From assembly GCF_964355755.1 (NCBI RefSeq), contig NC_092675.1, positions 8,528,312 to 8,592,311 of the forward strand: a DNA stretch of 64,000 bases, read 5' to 3'. Shown here piece after piece: positions 24,241 through 35,400 of this stretch. The stretch comes from Antedon mediterranea. Lineage: Eukaryota > Echinodermata > Crinoidea > Comatulida > Antedonidae. Numbering within the stretch: the first letter of the stretch is position 1; every line of letters starts with the position of its first letter. The notes beneath the pieces are model-generated. The model was not told where the DNA came from, did no database searches, and was given only the letters and a program-made list of their open reading frames with translations. Position numbers and translations under genes: made by a program.

Positions 24241-24889
24241 CGGTTCACCACTTTGATCAGGAAGTTGACCCCGGGGATTTGCCATGCGGGGGATGCTCTT
24301 ATTGCATGTTTCGGGAGGAGGTAGATGACGTGGTCCCTATTTCACAAATCTGGCAGATAGAACCCGACCCTAATGAGGAGGGGTTCGTGGACCCAGGTGG
24401 GGTCATACGGGGCCTTCGTGCTGTGCCATTAACTTGGTTAAAAAAGACGGCCGTCCGCTATACAACCCGATGGCCGGGTGTCCATGTGTTGGGGATACCC
24501 CTGTAAAGAGCTTGAGCAATTTCAGGCTAAGGATCTCGACTTAGTGGCTATCAGGGGATGGCTAGAATTGGGGGAACCCCCATAAGGGGAATTATTTAGC
24601 TCCAGTTTGGCGACTAAACACCTGTGGCTAAATCCGCATTGGTTACGTATCGGGGAGGATCGGCTCCTTTACAATTTTATGGAGGACATGTGGGAGGGGG
24701 GAAGAGCGGCTAATTTTGCTACATGAACTGCATGCCTAGGCTTCATCACGACATCCCATCGTCCGGGCACCATGGAATGTCGTGCACCAAACTACGACTC
24801 CAGGCCAAGTTTTTTTGGTATGGTATGGGGAGAGATGTGGAATGCTACATACAAAAAGACTACACATAAGGGCAGGTCTCTGTTAATTG

Positions 24890-25200
24890 CGTTTCGCTCA
24901 GGGTGCCAATGGAGCGGGTCCACGTTGATTTCCTGGGACCATTACCTAAGTCGGAGGCGGGTAACATTCAGATCCTGATAATGGTGGATCAATTCTCAAA
25001 ATGTGTGGAAAGTAGCCTGTTACTTTCACAGACCGCAGAGGTGACTGCCAGGGCCTTAGTGGGTAACTTTTTTAGTCGGTTTGGGGTCCCGTTCGAGGTT
25101 CATTCGGACTGTGGCGATTCAAGATAAATTCAAGGCCGTAATTTTGAAAGCGAACTTTTTGAGTGTCTCTGTAAAGTCCTCCAAATTCATAACCCGGATG
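24890..25200 (+). pseudogene. Ty3/gypsy integrase core fragment
   Basis: 24,903-25,126 encodes MERVHVDFLGPLPKSEAGN, LIMVDQFSKCVE, LVGNFFSRFGVPFEVHSD, the first two catalytic regions of the integrase core (D in HVDFLG and D in HSD). The frame breaks directly after the second. Further on, 25,200-25,250 shows a DHMLMLGQEVNLPADFMW-like remnant. Confidence 0.88.
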
Positions 25201-25249
25201 ACCATATGTTGATGTTGGGGCAGGAAGTGAACCTTCCGGCTGATTTCAT

Positions 25250-25590
25250 GTGGGGAGTTGCAGGGAGACGGTCCAGATCCGGCGGTGGTGGGGTTGTGTC
25301 CTCCATGGAAAGGACTGGCAGTTATCGTGGGGTCCTTACTCCATCACTGTGTTTCGGATGCAGTTGCGAAACAAGGTCATAGTGCTGAATCACAATAAAC
25401 TGAAGCCTTGCAGGAACACGTTTACCCAAGTGGCTTCAGACCTTGTTTTTGCTAGCAGCAATGGGGTGGGGCTTTTATGATCCAGTGTGATTATTGTGAC
25501 ATCTGGTACCACGGGGTGTGTGTGTCAATATTTCGCAGCTAGATGCACTCAATATTGACCGCTACAAATGTGCCACTTGCTGAGAGCCAG
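25250..25590 (+). pseudogene. Integrase C-terminal remnant followed by a PHD-like finger
   Basis: 25,320-25,420 encodes WGPYSITVFRMQLRNKVIVL and HNKLKPCR, typical of the integrase C-terminal region. About 25,478-25,588 reads MIQCDYCDIWYHGVCV in one frame, then after a one-base shift SQLDALNIDRYKCATC-stop. The Cys and His spacing is that of a PHD finger (C..C...WYHxxCV...YxCxxC). Confidence 0.65.
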
Positions 25591-25630
25591 CTCCAGAGTC
25601 TCGGCGGTGCGTATTATCCAATAATTAATA

Positions 25631-26110
25631 TTGGTTATATTTTTCTATCGTTTTAGAACCATCAGTGATTCCAAACCAGAAGGGAAGATGGTGGGGACGA
25701 CCACACAGTTAGAGGGAACCTCGTCTGGGGGTCAAGCAGGTGCTTCACCCTCCAGTGTCCAGGGCATGGGGAAGGCGCCAATGGAGGACCGGGGTGCTCA
25801 GAACCAAGTGGTGACAATAAAGGAAGGACCAGCACCATCGACTGAGGGGGTGTCATGTTTCTTTCCCAGATGTGATGCCACCGACATCCGGTACATATGC
25901 AGGCCCGGCATTTCCCCCCGTTTACGGCCGCAATCATGGATCGCCCATCCGTGTGCGGAACTACAGGAGTTGCTGGTTACACTTCAACGGATGAAGCTTG
26001 CTCCCACGGATGTGTCCTGGGAAGCATTAGACATCCAAACCCAGGGGGAAATGCTAAAATTGCATGGGATGTTTAAGGAGGAGGGAGGTAGACTGGTACG
26101 CACAGGTTAA
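25631..26110 (+). pseudogene. GC-rich open frame in the 3' part of the Ty3 element, function unknown
   Basis: A 159-codon frame rich in Gly, Ser and Gln (EGTSSGGQAGASPSS) then a region with CAELQELLVTLQRMKL. A second open stretch in another frame runs 26,153-26,578. Neither shows a membrane segment, so they do not look like envelope genes. They lie before the putative polypurine tract. Open frames on the opposite strand here reflect the high GC content. Confidence 0.4.
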
Positions 26111-26540
26111 CAATATCCCGCTGTCCTCATACATCTTCTAGCACTGGCCGCCATGGCCAGATTCGTGGGGGCGGCGACTTTTACGGCCATTGCTGAGCGG
26201 GCGGAGGCAAAACTCGCAGTGCCTTCCCAGACGCCTGCCGCTCCAGGATCCGACAAGAAGGGGAGTAAGCGGCGTGCTTTGACAGCGGGCTCTCTGGGTC
26301 CTGGCCCAGTGCTGACAACCCTGCCTCCGTCGTGCGCTTTTGATGCACACTTCCATCCTGACTTGTTATTTTCACTACGCCGAGCAAGAGAGGCAGACAA
26401 AAGGGCATCGTTTTCGGGGAAATCACGGTCTTCTGCGATCAGCCCACTTGCCCATCCCCTAGGGAGATTAATCTTATACAGGCTCCGCCCCCACAACCAT
26501 GCATGTCGGTGGGTGACTACCTCCTTTTCAAAACCGGGGG

Positions 26541-26930
26541 AGTGTAATATCGACCGCAATGGGGTGGCCAATGAATGAATAGCCAACCGTCTCTCTGCGG
26601 GCGCCTGGATCTAGTACAGCAGGTGCGCTAGTTCCAGTTCGCACCTGTCATTTATTTCGACTCAAAGCTTATTCACAATAAGTTACAAACAAGTTTGGAG
26701 TCAAAAGGAAGTCGAAATAAAAACAGGTGTGAAACGAACTAGCTCCCAGCAGGTGACGTATGGATGTCTGGAGAATGCGCAAACGGTTGGAAGAGACCAG
26801 AAATCGGGGCAGTTTAGCCACTGAATTTGCCGTGGCGACAATGATACGGCTATTAGCAGTACCATATTGATAAAAGGATTATATATTACATTGGATTTGC
26901 CCTAAGCGGGAAAGAAGTTCCCAGATAGGT
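26541..26930 (+). mobile_element. Probable 3' LTR of the Ty3 element with an inner inverted repeat
   Basis: Begins TGTAATATCGACCGC after the polypurine tract. Inside, 26,618-26,665 and 26,712-26,755 form an imperfect inverted repeat containing CAGGTGCGCTAGTTCC-like and GTCGAAATAAA words. The right end cannot be fixed without a 5' LTR for comparison. Confidence 0.4.
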
Positions 26931-27374
26931 GAGTATATCTAGTATACTTTTATAAACAGGGTAAATACAATCTGAAAAAAAATAAAATGTTGAAATATTG
27001 TATTGAACCACACACATCGTTTAGATTACATGTTGTATGACAAACGGCATAAGTGGCATTTCATACATTTAATTGTGCTTCAATTGGCAGATGTTTCAGT
27101 CGGCTTACTTGTTTACTTACTTGTTTACTTGTTTCCGGAGCTCAACAATGCTGGGTCCGGAGTCGAGGCTAGGCTATACCTATAAGCCCCTCTTGATAAT
27201 TACATCAACTCTTGAATATGGCGCAAATTTAAGAGGGTGGTTGGACCATGCCCGTTCAAGACCGGACTTAAATTGATTGGTTGATCTTGAAGCTACTACT
27301 ACATCCTTCGATAACGAATTCCATAATATAATAGCTTTTCGACCAAATGAGTCCCTCATCCAATTTGTGCGTAG

Positions 27375-27550
27375 GTTAGCCCAGCAGGCCCAGCAGGCCC
27401 AGCTAGGCTAGGACCTATAGGCCTCCTACCTAGGCTAGGCTCAGACACTAGGCTAGGCCTAGTTATTATAGGCTAGACTAGGCCTAGGCCTAGCCCTAGA
27501 GTAGAGAGAGGCTAGCCTTCCTTATATAGGCCTAGGCCTAGGCCTAGTCC
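27375..27550. repeat. TAGGCC-rich palindromic tract
   Basis: Clustered TAGGCC and AGGCCT words, ending in nearly pure tandem TAGGCC at 27,530-27,548. The same word is scattered singly through the whole window. Confidence 0.85.
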
Positions 27551-27584
27551 TACATTTACAATGTAAAAGGTCCAAACAACTCAC

Positions 27585-27650
27585 CAACGTTTTACAGTAG
27601 TTTTGTTCTTCTGCTGTTGTTGGATTGCGACGTTTTGATGAAGTAGACAT
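27585..27650 (-). CDS. Candidate first coding exon (gene uncertain)
   Basis: An ATG at 27650 opens 22 codons (MSTSSKRRNPTTAEEQNY...) ending in phase 0 at ACG TTG|GTGAGT. Phase 0 is what the first visible SERINC exon (20850) needs. A YY1-like promoter motif lies about 180 bp upstream. However, SERINC proteins normally start MG..., and this sequence has no such resemblance, so it may belong to another gene or be chance. Confidence 0.3.
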
Positions 27651-27752
27651 GGTACTTATATATGTTTGGATCCTCTTGTTATTATGTTCAAACGGATATC
27701 CCTTCTTTTTTTAACAACGACGTTACGTTTGGTGTCATATGGCCAAAGATTT

Positions 27753-28204
27753 TATAGCCGAAGGCTAGATTGCAAACTCCAATGTTATCGCAGGTCAAAA
27801 AGTGATTCCTAATTAGAGGAAACCAACAAGATGGCGGCGGCTGCAATAGACCAATCAGACATGCCATAGCTCGCAGTAGGCACTACTATTGCCTCCTGTG
27901 TGTTGAGGCTATCTGCGTGAGATTGATACGCAACTCAGCGTGTTACGCGTATCACATTCTATATCCTCGTATAAAAAAATTGCTAATTATTCATTCCATG
28001 CGATTAATTAATTTGATAAAAACCTCACTGTGCTTTAACAAGAATACGTGTTGTAATTTATGTGGTCATAATGTATTATAATTATTATATATTTTTTTTA
28101 TTAAATAATGTTTTTGAACAAATTTACGGCCGCCATCTTGTTGGTTCCACTCCTGTTGGAATCGCATTTCAGTCTGGAGTACGCCCTCTAGCCTTCGGCT
28201 TATA
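27753..28204. mobile_element. MITE with long inverted arms carrying YY1-like motifs
   Basis: About 452 bp. The left arm (TATAGCCGAAGGCTAGA... to AACCAACAAGATGGCGGC) and the right arm are reverse complements over roughly 85 bp, with some divergence in the middle. Both arms contain AAGATGGCGGC (27,828-27,838 and, inverted, 28,129-28,139), a good YY1 consensus. A CCAAT word is at about 27,851. No coding capacity. Confidence 0.75.
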
Positions 28205-29757
28205 CCATCTCTCTGGTCATGACTCAGTGGGTTGGTTTGTTGGTTTGTAATACTATTATTTCTCTCCTCCTTGTTGTTTGTTTGTTGGTTTTGTAATATT
28301 TTTGTCTTCGTTGGCGGCGCACGGTTCGGTATGCGCGATTTGCATTTCCAGGTGCTTTTTCTTCATTAGAGTATTTGCAGCGCGATATATAGGTATATTA
28401 TGATTTCGTCTAAGGTGGTTTATCGAGAAGAAATTATGATTTCGACCAAAGTGGTCGCGGTTATCTAGATTTAAGAACAAATGATGCTTTACAATTATAT
28501 GGCGGTGCGTATAAGTCAAGTTTGCATTTAGGCCCCTACAAATGGCCCCGTTCCATTTTGATAACGTTTTTGCTTGTTGACCTATTATCCTCTAGGACAA
28601 CTGGGCCTACCCCATAATAGAACTACAGCTTAGGATACTTATCCCCTGGACAACTACGATTGGTAACCAAATTAAGAAGCTGCTTATTTTGCTGCCAATT
28701 GGAAATCAAATTGTGTGTGAGGAGGGAGACTAGGCCTACATGGGCGGTGTATGCCCACACTATATTTTACAATTTTTGACGTGAAATAATTAATATTCTA
28801 CCGGTCTTATATCAATATATATTGTAGTGTAACTAAAATGTGTAGTCTATTTTATAATAACTGTAGTGATATTAATTTTTAAAAAAACAATGTATGTATG
28901 ACGCAACTCAAAAATGATTTTCTTAAAAAGAGAACAAGAAATAATATGAATCTGTCGAACGGGGAGGGAAAGAGAGAGAGAGAGTGATTTTCAAATCGTC
29001 TAATGTAATCAATTGGTTATATGAAATTAAATATTGCACATTATAACTTTGAAAATATCATCTGGCTATATGTTGGAAAACTTCTTTAAATCTAAAGTAA
29101 AATTAGGAGGTTCTTTGTATACAATTTGGAATAAAATAGAATAAGTAGAAATGTTCAAGTTAGACATAAACACATAATTCTTTAGGTGCTAAAAACGTTT
29201 ATTGTTCTATTTTCTCAGAGATCGGGAGAAAATTTTAAAACAATCAATTAAAGTTCCTCTATGAAGTTAACAGCCAAACCAATATTCCATATTACTGGAC
29301 TTGCAGTAAACGTGTAATGTAATATAACAGCATGACATAAACTCTTACGGTAAAGCATTTTTTTTGGGGAAAAAAAAGAGAGAGAAAAATCGGGCCAATT
29401 TTATCAATAGTAAGGGGCTGATATCTTGTCTTTATATAATTGTGTTATATAACATCTTCATGTCACGCAAGAATAACATAAAGCCCACCATTTTATTTTT
29501 CAAAATTGGAATACGTTTTAAGATAATTTGGAGCGTTATCGATTCTCAGTTAATGTCATATAGCCTAACTGACGAATACGCATATTAAAAGATTCGAAAG
29601 CTTTCATTTAAGATCCGTCTCCCTCCTTTGTTTTGAAATTCAGTGTGTTTTACAAGATCATAATAAAAGTGTAATGTAATTCATTATTCGACAAAAGGCA
29701 AAATAAATTAAATTATATGAAAAGCCTATAGGTGTTGGTGTCATGAGATTAGTTATT
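28205..29757. other. AT-rich DNA without recognised gene
   Basis: Nothing identifiable apart from a short GA run near 28,970-28,984 and a near-duplicate AATTATGATTTCG(T/A)C pair at 28,398-28,450. Confidence 0.5.
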
Positions 29758-31318
29758 CTGGAGGTGTGGTTGTCCAGAAGGTGTTGTAGTTGTCCTAGAG
29801 TGTAGTTGTCCTAGAGTGTAATTATCCTAGAGGGTATTTGTCCTAGTGGATAGTTGTCCTAGAGTGTAGTTGTCCTAGATGGTAGTTGTCCTAGAGTGTA
29901 GTTGTCCTAGAGTGTAGTCCTAGAAGGTAGTTGTCCTAGTGGGTAGTTGTTCTAGAGTGTAGTTTTCCAAGATTGTAGTTGTCCTATAGGGAGTTGTCAT
30001 GGTGGGTAGTTGTCCTAGAGTGTGGTTGTCCTAGAGGTTCTAGGACACCTACCCCCCTAGACAGTTACCCCCGGATGTTTACCACCCGGACAACTACCCC
30101 CTTAGGACAACTACTCCCCGGACAACTACCCCCTTAGGACAACTACCCCCTTAGGATAACAACCCCCCGGACAACTACCCCCGGACAACTACCCCCTTAG
30201 GACAACTAACCCCTTAGGATAACTACCCCCGGGTAACTACCCCCGGTCAACTACCCCCCGGTCAACTTATCCCCGGTCAACTACCCCCCGGACAACTACC
30301 CCCTCCCTTAGGACTATATTTATGTTCAATCTTTTACTTTTGTTTACAATAATGAATAGTAATTCGTCAAAGTAACGAATTAAAATATAGTTATTAATTC
30401 CTATTATACACTGTTGCAGAGTCAGGTTGTTGAATGGTCTGGGTGGTAGTTGTCCGTCCGGGGAGTATTGTGTCAGAAGTAGTTGTCCGCGGGGTCCGGG
30501 GGGGGGGGTAGTTATCCAGGGGTTAGGTAGTTGTCCTAAAAGATTATTTGCCCTCGGAGTATTGTCCAGGTTCAGGAGGTAGTTGTCCTACGGGGATTAT
30601 TGTGTCAGAGGTAGTTTTCCGCGGGGTAATTACCCGGGGGGGGGGGCGGGGCGGTAATTGTCCGGGGAATAATTGTCAGGGGGGTAATTGTTCCTAGGGG
30701 GTAATTGTCCGGGGGGTAGTTGTCCAGTGGGTAGTTGTCCAAGGGGGTTGTTGTCCTAAGGGGTTGTTGTCCGGGGGGTATTTGTCCGGGGGGTAGTTGT
30801 CCTAAAGGGGTAGTTGTCCTAAGGGGGTAGTTGTCCAGGTGGTGGTTTTCCGGGGGGTAGTTTTCCGGGGGATGAATGTCCAGGGGGTGAATATCCGGAT
30901 ACGTGTCCTAGAGGATAATTTTCTTGGAGGGTAGTTCTCCTAGAGGGTAGTTGTCTTGAAGGGTAGTTGTCCTAGTGGGTAGTTGTTCTAGAATGTAGTT
31001 TTCCTAGATTGTAGTTGTCCTATAGGGTTGTTGTCATGGTGGGTAGTTGTCCTAGAGTGTGGTTGTCCTAGAGGGTAATTTTCTTGGAGGGTAGTTCTCC
31101 TAGAGGGTAGTTGTCTTGCAGGGTAGTTTTCCTAGAGTGTAGTCCTAGAAGGTAGTTGTCCTAGTGGGTAGTTGTCCTAGAGTGTAGATTTCCTAGATTG
31201 TAGTTGTCATATAGGGTAGTTGTTATGGTGGGTAGTTGTCATGGTGGGTAGTTGTCCTAGAGTGTGGTTGCTAGAGGGTAATTGTTTTGGAGGGTAGTTG
31301 TCCTAGAGTGTAGTCCTG
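29758..31318. repeat. Strand-switching minisatellite, GGTAGTTGTCCTAGA type
   Basis: Forward units (GGTAGTTGTCCTAGAGT, 15-17 bp) fill 29,758-30,040. The reverse complement form (GGACAACTACCCCCTTA) fills 30,045-30,312. After about 120 bp of unique sequence, forward units resume at 30,434-31,318, first as a G-rich variant (GTAGTTGTCCGGGGG) and then the TAGAG variant. Runs of up to nine or ten G occur near 30,500 and 30,640. Confidence 0.92.
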
Positions 31319-31518
31319 GTCAAAAAATACTACTTTTCAATAAAAAAAAATCTACCTTTTATTCACACAAAATATAATTCAAGTGTTGATACAATTAATT
31401 AGTATTAAAGACTGCGTTGAGTAAATACATTTATAATTATAAAAATATTACTTATAAATTTAATCGATAGTTATAGGGAAAATATTATAATCATTATCTT
31501 GTCAATTCTTTTACTTAC

Positions 31519-31596
31519 ACAAAAGGTGAATGTTTGAAATGACTCTTGCATCCACATTGGAATTGTCGTTTGAACTCGGTGGTTCTCAAGATACAT
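31519..31596 (-). CDS. Orphan exon-like segment
   Basis: A 78-nt open segment (26 codons) between AAATTTCAG and a consensus GTAAGT donor, encoding MYLENHRVQTTIPMWMQESF and more. It lies 530 bp beyond the last ADAMTSL5-like exon, on the same strand. It matches no domain I know, so it is probably chance. Confidence 0.2.
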
Positions 31597-32087
31597 CTGA
31601 AATTTATGGGAATTAGACCTAGGCCTATATAATCTTTTTATTCTTGTTGGGATTTTTAAATTAATTTCAAATAATCTCGTTATATTATTATTTACGGGTG
31701 ATTTTGAAATATTCATTCTTGGTTGTAAGTCAATACCTAATTATACAATCTAACATAATCATATCCAGTTTTATCATAATTACGATTTTTATCATCATGG
31801 AAAATCACTTCTTTTATATATACATTTAAATATTCATAAAAATAAAGCATAATTCTATGTTGTAATGTCCAGTGTTATTTACCCAATATTTAGTTATATA
31901 TAAATAATAATACATTTTAACGATACATAATGTAATATCTAGATAAAGCTGTTGTCATTCCGTTCATAGCCAATGTAGGTATAACATTAAGTTAACCCAC
32001 TTCACCTGAGTTAAAATTGTCACCGCGAACTTTATGTATCCTTAATACCTACTAACGGTACCCATAATATTTAGTTTACCACAATAG

Positions 32088-32097
32088 TTTATTTATT
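32088..32097 (-). promoter_or_regulatory. Polyadenylation signals after the ADAMTSL5-like stop
   Basis: Two overlapping AATAAA hexamers (minus strand) lie about 35 bp after the stop codon. This gives a very short 3'UTR if used. Confidence 0.5.
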
Positions 32098-32128
32098 AGA
32101 ATTATCAAACTGATAATTAATCTCATGA

Positions 32129-32448
32129 TTACAAAAACCGTTTACAAAGTGTTTCCTGCTTATCTTGTGTTTTGACCCATTTTTCGTGGTCTTTAGTTTT
32201 CCAACTCCGAACCAGACTGTTTTTAAGGATTACTAGACGACTTTCGCCACTTGCAGCATCGTATGTGTTAACGCCCATAATCAAGTAGTCTTTGTTAGTT
32301 CGAATTATAGGACAGTTGCAGGTGCTCTGTATCCATAGAAATACACGTTCTTTTAGTGGAGAGCTGGTCTTGTAAGTATGTAGTAAGGCCACGTCGAATC
32401 GAATCTGACCGTTCACAATATGTTTGTCTACAACTTCGGCGTGAATTA
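32129..32448 (-). CDS. ADAMTSL5: ADAMTSL5-like exon 12: NTR domain and stop
   Basis: 320 nt, phase 1, ending KRFL-TAA. IRFDVALLHTYKTSSPLKER, STCNCPII and KDYLIMG are characteristic NTR strands; the last cysteine is five residues from the end. Confidence 0.95.
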
Positions 32449-35400
32449 CTAAAGTAGAAAAGAAAATTATTGTTATTTCTTAATATTTTTAGGAGGCTAG
32501 ATCATCACCATATCACCTGTAAGAAATTCTTCGTTTCCCATTTTAGCAGTTCTTTAAAACGATATTCTACACTACTCAACATTAACCCTCAACTACCATT
32601 AACTGTACCCTCTACAATGCAATGTAACGTCAATAACCGTAATTTGAGACTTCTTAGTATGTTCTAATGCTTGTCTTGTTTAAAATATTTTGTGGCCGCA
32701 TCACGTACATACCATGATTTGATTTCATTGCTGTAAGTTTGGTTAACTTTCCAATACTGGAATTACTATCAACAATCCTGACGACATTGCTGATATATTG
32801 AATGAACATTTCTCCACAATCGGTGAACGTATGGCGAATGCTACAGCCAGTAATACATTTGAATCAAACCAAAACGTCTCTGAGTCAAATTCACTCGAAC
32901 AATGTACATTGCCAGACATCACAGAAGAATTTGTTCAAAGTCAAATATTAGTAATGTCTGCTGGTAACGCAACAGGTCCTGACGACGTCAGTGTAAAAAT
33001 GCTAAAACTAGCTTACCCACACGTGACAAAGTCATTAACCCATGTCCTAAACCTATCAATACGATGCGGACATTACACTACAGAGTGGAAAAAGGCTTTT
33101 GTTACACCTATTCACAAAGGAGGAGACAAAAGTAACACTAATAATTATAGGCCAATTTCCATTCTACCAATTTCCTGACACTACTAACTTCTGCTTATTC
33201 CAAACCAGCCCTTATGTCACGTGTCATAAAGGAACTACCATCTTCCTTGGTGTAACGTGGCGGGCTGCTACAAAAATATCGAATTAACTCTATATACTAC
33301 ATCACAAACGAAAAATAAATTAAAAAATAAATAAATGAATTGTTTCAAAAATTTTAGAAAGGTGGGTACATTCGGCCGTCTATTCGTACCTTGATGTGAA
33401 CAAGCTGATCCCATCTTGTCAATCAGGGTTTAGACCGTTTCATTCAACTGAAACAACACTACATGACTTAACCAACGAGTGTTTACATGTCATGGAACAG
33501 GGTAAAATGACTGGTACTGTTTTCATAGACCTGAGCAAGGCATTTGACTCAGTTAATCATGAAATTCTGTTAGAAAAACTCAAATGTATGTGCATGTCAC
33601 CATCCGTATTGGAGTGGTTTAAATCATATTTAAGTTATCGCAGTCAATATGTAAACATTGGTGGCACAAAATCGAAGTCGCGAACACTAAACATTGGTGT
33701 GCCACAGGGTTCGATTTTGGGGCCACTGCTTTTTATCATTTACACAAGTGATCTACAAAATTGTATTCCTAAAAACTGTAAGTTGTTCATGTACGCTGAC
33801 GATTCAACATTGACATGTAGTTTACCAACCATAGACGAAATTGAAAAAAATTTACATATAGTATTAGATATAGTACACAATTGGGCAAACAGAAACAAAC
33901 TCACTATAAATGCAAACAAAACTAAATCAATGCTCTTCGGATCGAAAAAGAAAACGTCTACTAACAACCTTAATCTAAAAATTGCAAACAATTCAGTTGA
34001 AAGGGTAAAATCCTTTAAATGCTTAGGTGCCATAATTGACGAAACGTTAAGTTGGTCACCACATGTCGAGTACGTGAACAAAACAGTTTCTTCTAAACTA
34101 GGCATGCTAAATCGGATTCGCGACTGTATTCCACAAGGCTGCATGAACACACTATTCACTAGTCTAGTAAGGCCGTCATTATACTATTGTTGTACAGTAT
34201 GGGGTGGCAGGTATGCTTCTCATAATAAAACACTTAATAAGTGTCTAAAACGAGCTGCAAGGCTTATTTTAAAATGTCCATATCTGACTCCTTCTGTAGA
34301 CATGTTCTCAGACCTAGACTGGCTTTCATTTTCGGACAGAGTTTCATTTAAAAGGACTGTCCTTGTATTTAAATGCATAAATAAAATCACTCCCGAATAT
34401 ATGAATGATATATTTACACCCTTATCCCAGTCACGTGTAACGAAGCAGTCCACATTGTTGAAGTTAAAGATTGCTTTTGCGAGAAAAGAATGTTTCTCCA
34501 CAAGTTTTAGTGTTGTTGGTGCAACCCTGTGGAATAGCGTCGAAGAGGAGTTAAGAACCATCACATCCATAGGGTTATTTAAATCAGAACTTCATAGGAA
34601 ATATATTCAGCAAAATGCTATTATGTAAATGGTTTTTAAGTCAATGCAGGGCCCCAATGGAAATCAGTTTTTAACTGTTTGGGCTTACCCTGGGTAAACA
34701 AAGTAGTAATAATAATAATAATAACATAATAGTTTAGTTTTTAATGGTACGCACCATATTCTACGTATATATCGATATCGATATATTTATTATTGACACC
34801 TCTGTAATTAGTGTGTAACTGAACTGTTCAACTGTAAAATGTGTCACCAAAGTATAGAGTGACAAAAACGAAATATTCAAAAATATAAACACAATCTTTT
34901 AATGAAGAAACAAATAAAGCCATAATCTTACCAAAATCACTGCTGCAAAAGTGTTTTACCCGACCACCTCGAATTTTTTCGCAAGCAGGGCAACGATCTA
35001 ACGAAAGAAACACATACTCTTTAGTATCATCATCGTCTTCACAATTCCTTCCTGATATTCATACTCTTTTACTATTACAATCATTGTTATTATTTATAAA
35101 TGAATTATTTAATTATTCTTATTCGTATTTACGTTTATTCTAGTATAAATACTAACCGCTGTCAAATTTCGCCTTGTAGGTGTGTGTAGTAATTGGTTTA
35201 TCTGTTAAGACAAAAAACAAAATGGCATGGTTAGGCCTAATCATGAACGTATGTAATAATGTCAGAAATTATTTTAAAATGAATGTAACTTATAGACCGA
35301 TAGCTAAAAATTAAGAATATAAAGTAAACGATTTCTTTCAAACTATTAACATTATAGTTTCTAGTTTCTTTCTATTGTACACGACTTTCTTTTTTATTCA

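Larger units (their letters stand above)
23840..26600 (+). mobile_element. Decayed Ty3/gypsy LTR retrotransposon
   Basis: Fragments occur in pol order on the plus strand: RNase H region, DNA-binding and integrase core, then C-terminal integrase and a PHD-like finger, followed by a GC-rich open frame. Frameshifts and stops separate the pieces. At 26,528-26,540 a purine-rich tract (ACCGGGGGAG) directly precedes TGTAATAT, the expected arrangement of polypurine tract and 3' LTR start. No 5' LTR, gag or intact reverse transcriptase is seen in the window. The block is clearly GC-richer than its surroundings. Confidence 0.85.
32745..34727 (+). mobile_element. 5'-truncated non-LTR retrotransposon (LINE), antisense in ADAMTSL5-like intron 11
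   Basis: Encodes only the reverse transcriptase and C-terminal part, with no endonuclease. 32,798-33,178 has NATGPDDVSVKMLKLAYPHV, WKKAFVTPIHKGGD, NNYRPISILPIS. 33,352-34,628 continues with QSGFRPFHSTETTLHDLT, FIDLSKAFDSVNHEILLEKL, GVPQGSILGPLLF, MYADDSTL, the thumb and a LINE-type C-terminus. The element ends in a (TAA)n tail at 34,709-34,727, typical of CR1/Jockey-group LINEs. About 170 bp of foreign sequence breaks it between PISILPIS and KILERWVH. Confidence 0.92.

Noticed and set aside
25662-26586. Minus-strand open frames up to 159 codons
   Set aside because: They overlap plus-strand frames of a GC-rich transposon region and show no domain; GC-rich DNA has few stops.
33740-34570. Minus-strand open frames of 139 and 116 codons
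   Set aside because: They are antisense to the LINE reverse transcriptase, which carries the recognisable motifs.
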